A stretch of DNA of 64,000 nucleotides from positions 5,475,501 through 5,539,500 of the forward strand of contig CATNEN010000029.1 in NCBI GenBank assembly GCA_950097015.1, given 5' to 3'. The notes below the pieces were generated by a model. The model searched no databases. It worked only from the letters and a program-made list of their open reading frames with translations, and was not told the origin of the DNA. This stretch comes from Macrostomum hystrix. Its lineage: Eukaryota; Platyhelminthes; Macrostomidae. Positions 48,801 through 57,800 of the stretch are shown piece after piece; position 1 is the stretch's first letter, and each line of letters starts with the position of its first letter. Made by a program: the position numbers and the translations under genes.

Positions 48801-51800
48801 CGGCGGAGGTCTGGCGGTGCTGAACTCGGCCGAGTTTTCCGCGGCATTTCAGCCACCGAAATTGCCGCCGCTGCCTACGATAGACGGCGAGGACGGAGAG
48901 GGTGACTGTGTCTACAATAGTGGCGACGCCGACAGCATTAGCCAGAGCGGCGACGGCGGCTCGTCAAGTGAATTCAGCGGTGAAAGCGGCGACGATGAGG
49001 TTGACGAAGGCCTTGGTGACTGCGTGAGTGTAGCAATAATTCTACTAGATCCTCACGGTTGGGATGTTATTCTACTAGATCCTCACAGTTGGGATGTTAT
49101 TCTACTAGATCCTCACGGTTGGGATGTTATTCTACTAGATCCTCACGGTTGGGATGTTATTCTACTAGATCCTCACAGTTGGGATGTTATTCTACTAGAT
49201 CCTCACGGTTGGGATGTTATTCTACTAGATCCTCACGGTTGGGATGTTATTCTACTAGATCCTCACGGTTGGGATGTTATTCTACTAGATCCTCACGGTT
49301 GGGATGTTATTCTACTAGATCCTCACAGTTGGGATGTTATTCTACTAGATCCTCACGGTTGGGATGTTATTCTACTAGATCCTCACGGTTGGGATGTTAT
49401 TCTACTAGATCCTCACAGTTGGGATGTTATTCTACTAGATCCTCACGGTTGGGATGTTATTCTACTAGATCCTCACGGTTGGGATATTATTCTACTAGAT
49501 CCTCACGGTTGGGATATTATTCTACTAGATCCTCACGGTTGGGATATTATTCTACTAGATCCTCAGTGTTTCCTCTCCTTTTCAGATGTCCAACAGCCAG
49601 CTGTCGCACTCAATGTCCACCTTAACAGCCAGGTAATTGTCTGCTAAACAAGTTTAGATATACGACAAAGACCCTGGAAATGATATCCTCAATTTTCCAG
49701 GTCCGCACGTTCGGCCATTGCCGGTCAGCCGCCGTCATCGTCGGACTCAGTGACAGACAGCGGCCTGTCTGCAACGATAGGCGGAGTATCTCGAAGCTCG
49801 GTTGGCATAGCCGGGCCTCAGTTCAGCCGGTCTGGCAGCGTTCGCTATTCCAGCACCTCCGATTTGAGTAGCCTGCGCTCACAGGTGCGCTACAGTCACG
49901 ACGATTCGAGCCTCGGTGGTAGAAGCCACGGCAGCGGTTTTCTGTCTGAAATCAGCGAGAGCCTCGGCAATCGGGCTGGTGCCCGCATCGGTGAGGTTTT
50001 GGGTAAGTCAAAACTTATTTTTAACAGTCGGACTAGGGGGGGAATTTTCTCAGAAAATTTTTGGCAATACCTGAATGCTAACAGCGTTGGGTGGTGACTG
50101 ATTGGTTGACAATCTAAGCGATGGTGTCCTGAGGTTGAGCTGCGCCTGTGCCTTCAAGGGCTTGATCAGTGAAATTGGAGAAATTCGCGTCAGGATGTCC
50201 ATTGTGGCCTAGTTCCACCTGTTCTAGCCCTTGAAGGTCCAGCAAGTCCGTCTAGATAAAGGTAGGTGACCACCGAAGACGGAGATGATGCAGGCACATT
50301 TGGGTGACATGCTGATAAATTTTGAAGGCCTGGCAAGGCCGCACTGAGGCGCAGTGCTAATTCGTGTATAGGGAAAATCCGACCTTCGGCCAGAACCGTT
50401 GAATATCTCGACGGTGTGAAGAGCTGGCGACTTGATTCTTGTTTCAGAAGATGCGCAACAAAACGTTGGCCGAGTTTGGTGTGCTTGCGTTGCTCCGTTC
50501 GGGTGCAACAAATTTGTTCCCCCCCTCCTTGATAGTTCTGAGCTCGATTCCGCGGCGGACCACATTCGTTTGGGTCGCAGCCGCGGAGAGAAGGCTTGGG
50601 GGCTTGTAGTGTAATTTACGCCCTTGAGGGTTAACCTCCAAGACACAGTGAGAGTGTGTGGCAGATGTACGCACCCCCTGTGTGGGCGTATGATTGCGTA
50701 CAGTACCTGTGGGCGTGTGTGCTCAGGAGTCAGCGAAACGGGCAGAATTGCCTCATCGCTGGCTGCGGGTGTAGTGTCACCAAATGATGTGCTATTGCAC
50801 ACAGCCCTCCAGCATTTATTATTATTAAAGGGCTAGGCAAATTAATCAATGCACGCCGCGACACTCTCGCAGCTCACCAGACTGCGGTGCGCCGGGGCCG
50901 CCCGCCAGCCACGGTGACTGGCGCTGGCCTGGAGGAAGAGCAGCGCTTCCTGCGCGAGGTGGCCTCCGGGGTGCTCGCAGGCCAGGGCGTCGGCTTCATC
51001 ACCAAGTCGCTACGACTGAACAGCCTGATGTGCCAGGAGCGCTGCCGGGCCCTCCTGCTGGCGCTGCTTCGTCAGCGGCCGCCAAACTCGGCTGCCGCCG
51101 CGGCCGCCAGCGACGCCGTCGGTGCCGCTCGCCTGGCCGACGTTCCACTGCGGCCATCCGTTTTCCGCGGCCTCCTTGACGTCCTGCGCGCTGTTGTCGC
51201 TGGCCTGACCTCGCAGTACTCCAGCAGCAACGGCAGCGGTGGAAGCGGCAGCGACGGAGGAGGCGGCGGCGGCGGCGGCGGCGGCGGTGTAGCCTCCGCA
51301 ATGCTGCTGCTGGAGATCGCCTATACGCATTATTGCGAGACCAGGCAGGCAAGTTCCTGCTGATGTTGGCATGTGTGGCAGGACAAACTACTGAATAGTA
51401 GGATGAATTGCATCCTACTCCTGAGCACACACGCACACAGATACTGTACGCAGGCACACGCTCACACAGGTGTGTTGGAGAGTATGTGTCAATCTCAAAC
51501 AGTGTTGGAGAGTCTGTGAATCTCAAACAGTGTTGGAGAGTCTTTGTCAATCTCAAACAGTGTTGGAGAGTCTTTGTCAATCTCAAACAGTGTTGGAGAG
51601 TCTGTGAATCTCAAACAGTGTTGGAGAGTCTGTGAATCTCAAACAGTGTTGGAGAGTCTTTGTCAATCTCAAACAGTGTTGGAGAGTCTTTGTCAATCTC
51701 AAACAGTGTTGGAGAGTCTTTGTCAATCTCAAACAGTGTTGGAGAGTCTGTGAATCTCAAACAGTGTTGGAGAGTCTTTGTCAATCTCAAACAGTGTTGG

Positions 51801-54800
51801 AGAGTCTTTGTCAATCTCAAACAGTGTTGGAGAGTCTTTGTCAATCTCAAACAGTGTTGGAGAGTCTTTGTCAATCTCAAACAGTGTTGGAGAGTCTTTG
51901 TCAATCTCAAACAGTGTTGGAGAGTCTTTGTCAATCTCAAACAGTGTTAGAGAGTCTTTGTCAATCTCAAACAGTGTTGGAGAGTCTTTGTCAATCTCAA
52001 ACAGTGTTGGAGAGTCTTTGTCAATCTCAAACAGTGTTGGAGAGTCTTTGTCAATCTCAAACAGTGTTGGAGAGTCTTTGTCAATCTCAAACAGTGTTGG
52101 AGAGTCTTTGTCAATCTCAAACAGTGTTGGAGAGTCTGTGAATCTCAAACAGTGTTGGAGAGTCTTTGTCAATCTCAAACAGTGTTGGAGAGTCTTTGTC
52201 AATCTCAAACAGTGTTGGAGAGTCTTTGTCAATCTCAAACAGTGTTGGAGAGTCTTTGTCAATCTCAAACAGTGTTGGAGAGTCTTTGTCAATCTCAAAC
52301 AGTGTTGGAGAGTCTGTGAATCTCAAACAGTGTTGGAGAGTCTTTGTCAATCTCAAACAGTGTTGGAGAGTCTTTGTCAATCTCAAACAGTGTTGGAGAG
52401 TCTTTGTCAATCTCAAACAGTGTTGGAGAGTCTTTGTCAATCTCAAACAGTGTTGGAGAGTCTGTGAATCTCAAACAGTGTTGGAGAGTCTTTGTCAATC
52501 TCAAACAGTGTTGGAGAGTCTTTGTCAATCTCAAACAGTGTTGGAGAGTCTTTGTCAATCTCAAACAGTGTTGGAGAGTCTTTGTCAATCTCAAACAGTG
52601 TTGGAGAGTCTGTGAATCTCAAACAGTGTTGGAGAGTCTTTGTCAATCTCAAACAGTGTTGGTGAGTCTGTAACAACCCTAATCCGGCTAGTCAAACTAA
52701 TCCAGTCCTTATTATTTTCAGAAATCGGACTCCAGTTTTGACGACAGGCAGGCCAGAGACTGGGACTCCTCTAGCTTCATGTCAACATTTAGTGAGTGGC
52801 ATTGTTAATTAGTGTTGTTGCATTGCCTTCTTTGAGAAAAATCGTGCTAATTGTTTAATTGCTGCTTAAAAAATGAAAAAATTCAAGGGTAAATTTCCCT
52901 CCTTTTCATAATTTCTACTCGGATCGCCGAAATTGTCAGTCGAAAGTACGAGTAAATGTACTTTTAACCGTGATTTTAGTTTTCAAAGCCATCTTTGCAC
53001 CGAGTTTTACTCGTTCTCATGTCCCTTAATTTTTCATCTGTTTTTACTTTTTTGCTATTTGTATCCTTAAAATAATGTAAATTTCCCACCCTGCCGGTTG
53101 CTGGAGAACAGACATTGCTGCTTTTTGGTACTTTATTACGTAAAAGCATAGTCATCTTAAAATCCGCTTTAGTGATTTTATAATTTTCTGATTTGATACG
53201 ACCTAAGCGACAGCATTAACAGTTATCCCCTGAACCTTCAGTGCATTGACAGCTATCCCCTGAACCTTCAGTGCATTGACAGCTATCCCCTGAACCTTCA
53301 GTGCATTGACAGTTATCCCCCTGAACCTTCAGTGCATTGACAGTTATCCCCCTGAACCTTCAGTGCATTGACAGTTATCCCCCTGAACCTTCAGTGCATT
53401 GACAGTTATCCCCCTGAACCTTCAGTGCATTGACAGTTATCCCCCTGAACCTTCAGTGCATTGACAGTTATCCCCCTGAACCTTCAGTGCGTCGACAGTT
53501 ATCCCCTAAACCTTCAGTGCATTGACAGTTATCCCCCTGAACCTTCAGTGCATTGACAGTTATCCCCCTGAACCTTCAGTGCATTGACAGTTATCCCCCT
53601 GAACCTTCAGTGCATTGACAGCTATCCCCTGAACCTTCAGTAAATTCCCAGTTATCCCCCTGAACCTTCAGTGAATTCCCAGTTATCCCCCTGAACCTTC
53701 AGTAAATTCCCAGTTATCCCCCTGAACCTTCAGTGAATTCCCAGTTATCCCCCTGAACCTTCAGTGAATTCCCAGTTATCCCCCTGAACCTTCAGTAAAT
53801 TCCCAGTTATCCCCCTGAACCTTCAGTAAATTCCCAGTTATCCCCCTGAACCTTCAGTGAATTCCCAGTTATCCCCCTGAACCTTCAGTGAATTCCCAGT
53901 TATCCCCCTGAACCTTCAGTAAATTCCAGTTATCCCCCTGAACCTTCAGTAAATTCCCAGTTATCCCCCTGAACCTTCAGTGAATTCCCAGTTATCCCCC
54001 TGAACCTTCAGTAAATTCCAGTTATCCCCCTGAACCTTCAGTAAATTCCCAGTTATCCCCCTGAACCTTCAGTGAATTCCCAGTTATCCCCCTGAACCTT
54101 CAGTGAATTCCCAGTTATCCCCTGAACCTTCAGTGAATTCCCAGTTATCCCCTGAACCTTCAGTGAATTCCCAGTTATCCCCTGAACCTTCAGTGAATTC
54201 CCAGTTATCCCCCTGAACCTTCAGTGCATTTAAACTTTAATAGTTGATTTCAATATAAGCAACAATATTCAACAGTTACTATACAGACCCATCGCATTAC
54301 GCATCTATATTAAAGTTGGTTGGCACTGTTTGCTTAATTAGTTTTACCTCTTGTTGTAGCGGATTGGTTTAAAGAGATTCGCCGAGACTCTGAAACCGCG
54401 GGTGCCTCGCGTAGAGCCAGCCAAGGTTTGTCGAAAATCACTAGATGCAATCCTGAGCTGTAGTTGTTTATTGTTTATTTGTTTATTATTTACTGTTTAG
54501 ACTATGACTGCAAGCACAATGACAAAAAAATCAATATAAAAATCACAGTTGCTCACAATAACAGTTATTTCACGATTTTCTAACCTCCCATCTAACACGA
54601 TTTGATTACCTAATTGCACCTAATTGCCTTGATTGACCTGTTTTGTCATTGTATTGCTTCAACAAATTTTACCTGCCGCACTAAACCTTTTTTAACCGTA
54701 CTTTCAGTGGCCATTGCGGAGTCTAGTATGACACCTTTTATCGTCAATCTTAACCTAACTCAATAGATTTTTTTATCTATAAGAATATATAATTCATTTG

Positions 54801-57800
54801 TGCAAATCGTTTGTCACTTTGATTGTTGGTTAATGGTTTGTTCTTTTAAATTAATTGATATAATGTACTGGTAATTGTACTTTTCTGTTAGCCATTAGGG
54901 ACTGAAATTCTTTCTGAGCAGGAAAGAATTGTACTTTGCTACCTTTCCTTCTACGAACTTAAAGGTTTTCCTCAATTTTTTTTATAATTGGAAAAGCAAA
55001 GTAGAAGGAATTATCTAATTCATGGTTTTTTATTTACCTCATATCTTAAATATATCCCTGATACCTCAGATCTATCTCTGATACCCCAGATCTATCCCTG
55101 ATAATTCACATTTATCACCGATACCCCAGATCTATGCCTGATACCTCAGATCTATCCCTGATACCTCAGATCTATCCCTGATAACTCAGATCTATCCCTG
55201 ATACCCCAGATCTATCCCTGATACCTCAGATCTACCCTGATACCCCAGATCTATCCCTGATACCCCAGATCAATCCCTGATACCCGAGATCTATCCCTGA
55301 TACCTCAGATCTATCCCTGATACCCCAGATCTATCCCTGATACCTCAGATCTACCCTGATACCCCAGATCTATCCCTGATACCCCAGATCAATCCCTGAT
55401 ACCCGAGATCTATCCCTGATACCTCAGATCTATCCCTGATACCCCAGATCTATCCCTGATGCCTCAGATCTATCCCTGATACCCCAGATCTATCCCTGAT
55501 ACCCCAGATCAATCCCTGATACCCGAGATCTATCCCTGATACCTCAGATCTATCCCTGCTACCTCAGATCTATCCCTGATACCTTAGATCTATCCCTGAT
55601 ACCCCAGATCTATCCCTGATACCTTTGATCTATCCCTGATACTCCAGATCTATCCCTGATAATTTACATTTATCACCGATACCCCAGATCAATTCCTGAT
55701 ACCTCAGATCTATCCCTGATACCCCCAGATCTATTCCTGATACCTTAGATCTATCCCTGATACCCCATATCTATCCCTGATTCCCCAGATATATCCCTGA
55801 TACCTCAGATCTATCCCTGATAATTTACATTTATCACCGATACCCCAGATCAATTCCTGATACCTCAGATCTATCCCTGATACCCCCAGATCTATCCCTG
55901 ATACCTTAGATCTATCCCTGATACCCCACATCTATCCCTGATTCCCTAGATATATCCCTGATACCTTAGATCAATCCCTGATACTCCAGATCTATCCCTG
56001 ATAATTTACATTTATCACCGATACCCCAGATCTATTCCTGATACCTCAGATCTATCCCTGATACCCCCAGATCTATCCCTGATACCTTAGATCTATCCCT
56101 GATACCCCACATCTATCCCTGATTCCCCAGATATATCCCTGATACCTTAGATCTATCCCTGATAATTTACAATTATCACCGATACCCCAGATATATCCCT
56201 GATACCCCAGATCTATCCCTGATACCTCAGATCTATCCCTGATACCCCCAGATCTATCCCTGATACCTCAGATCTATCCCTGATACCCCCTGATCTATCC
56301 ATGATAATTTACAATTATCACCGATACCCCAGATATATCCCTTATACCCCAGATCTATCCCTGATACCCGAGATCTATCCCTGATACCTCAGATCTATCC
56401 CTGATACCTCAGATCTATCCCTGATACCCCCAGATCTATCCCTGATACCTCAGATCTATACCTGATACGATATATATCTGATGCGTCATCTATTTGTCAT
56501 TCTTTGTCATGCTTAAATTCATATGTGTTTATTTATGAATTAGTGTTTATAATAGTTTTTTTAGCAAAATCATTGAGAACTAAAAATATTGTACCGAATT
56601 TTCAGCCTTGAAAACTGTACAAATTTCTCAACCAACTCGCAATTCAGTTTCCGGCTCATCCGTTGTACTCAATGGTGAAGAGTACGAGAACATTGAGGTG
56701 CAGCAGCAGCAGCAACAGCAGCAGAGGAAGTCGGATCCTATGCGGGAGATGCTGTCGCAGAAAATGTCTGGCCGCGGTAGCGCCAGCCAAGGAGGCGGAG
56801 GTGGCGGACACCGCGGCGCCACAGCATCTAACGCCTCATCATCTCTGTCGGCGGCATCGGCCTTGAGAATCGGTGGGGGCAGTGTATTCTTATACGAACG
56901 GCTACTGGGTAAGGACAGGTCGCTTCTCTGGGACAGCGCAGACTTCTGGGAGGACCTGTTCCTGGACTGGGTGGCCAACGAGAGAGAAGTCCTTAGCCTG
57001 GACTGCGGCTCGTTTGACAGGTGAGAGCTGCAGCCGTTGTCAGTGATTGACTGTGTACAAGCATGGATACTGTGACGGATTGACTGTGTACAAGCATGGA
57101 TACTGTGACGGATTGACTGTGTACAAGCATGGATACTGTGACGGATTGACTGTGTACAAGCATGGATACTGTGACGGATTGACTGTGTACAAGCATGGAT
57201 ACTGTGACGGATTGACTGTGTACAAGCATGGATACTGTGACGGATTGACTGTGTACAAGCATGGATCAGACCTGCCCCAATCGGGCCAGATGTGCAGCCG
57301 ACAGCACAGCCGCAGCTATTGCGCGGCGCATCTGAAGACTGCGTACGGCTGTTCAGTCCATGGACTGGGGGGCGCCACAACCACCCTAAAGTTAAGTGTC
57401 TTGCTGTAATTCATTGACTGTGTACAAGCATGGATGCTGTAATTCATTGACTGTGTACAAGCATGAATGCTGTAGTTCATTGACTGTGTACAAGCATGGA
57501 TGCTGTAATTCATCGACTGTGTACAAGCATGGATGCTGTAATTCATTGACTGTGTACAAGCATGAATGCTGTAGTTCATTGACTGTGTACAAGCATGGAT
57601 GCTGTAATTCATCGACTGTGTACAAGCATGGATGCTGTAATTCATTGACTGTGTACAAGCATGGATGCTGTAATTCATTGACTGTGTACAAGCATGGATG
57701 CTGTAATTCATTGACTGTGTACAAGCATGGATGCTGTAATTCATTGACTGTGTACAGCGTTGATTCTGTAAATCAACTCAGCCTCATTCGCGCATTGACA

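Noticed and set aside
51408-52676. ORFs on both strands with SISNSVGE, NLKQCWRV and FEIDKDSP repeats
   Set aside because: Frames of the intronic 28/30-bp array in MADD; open on both strands at once.
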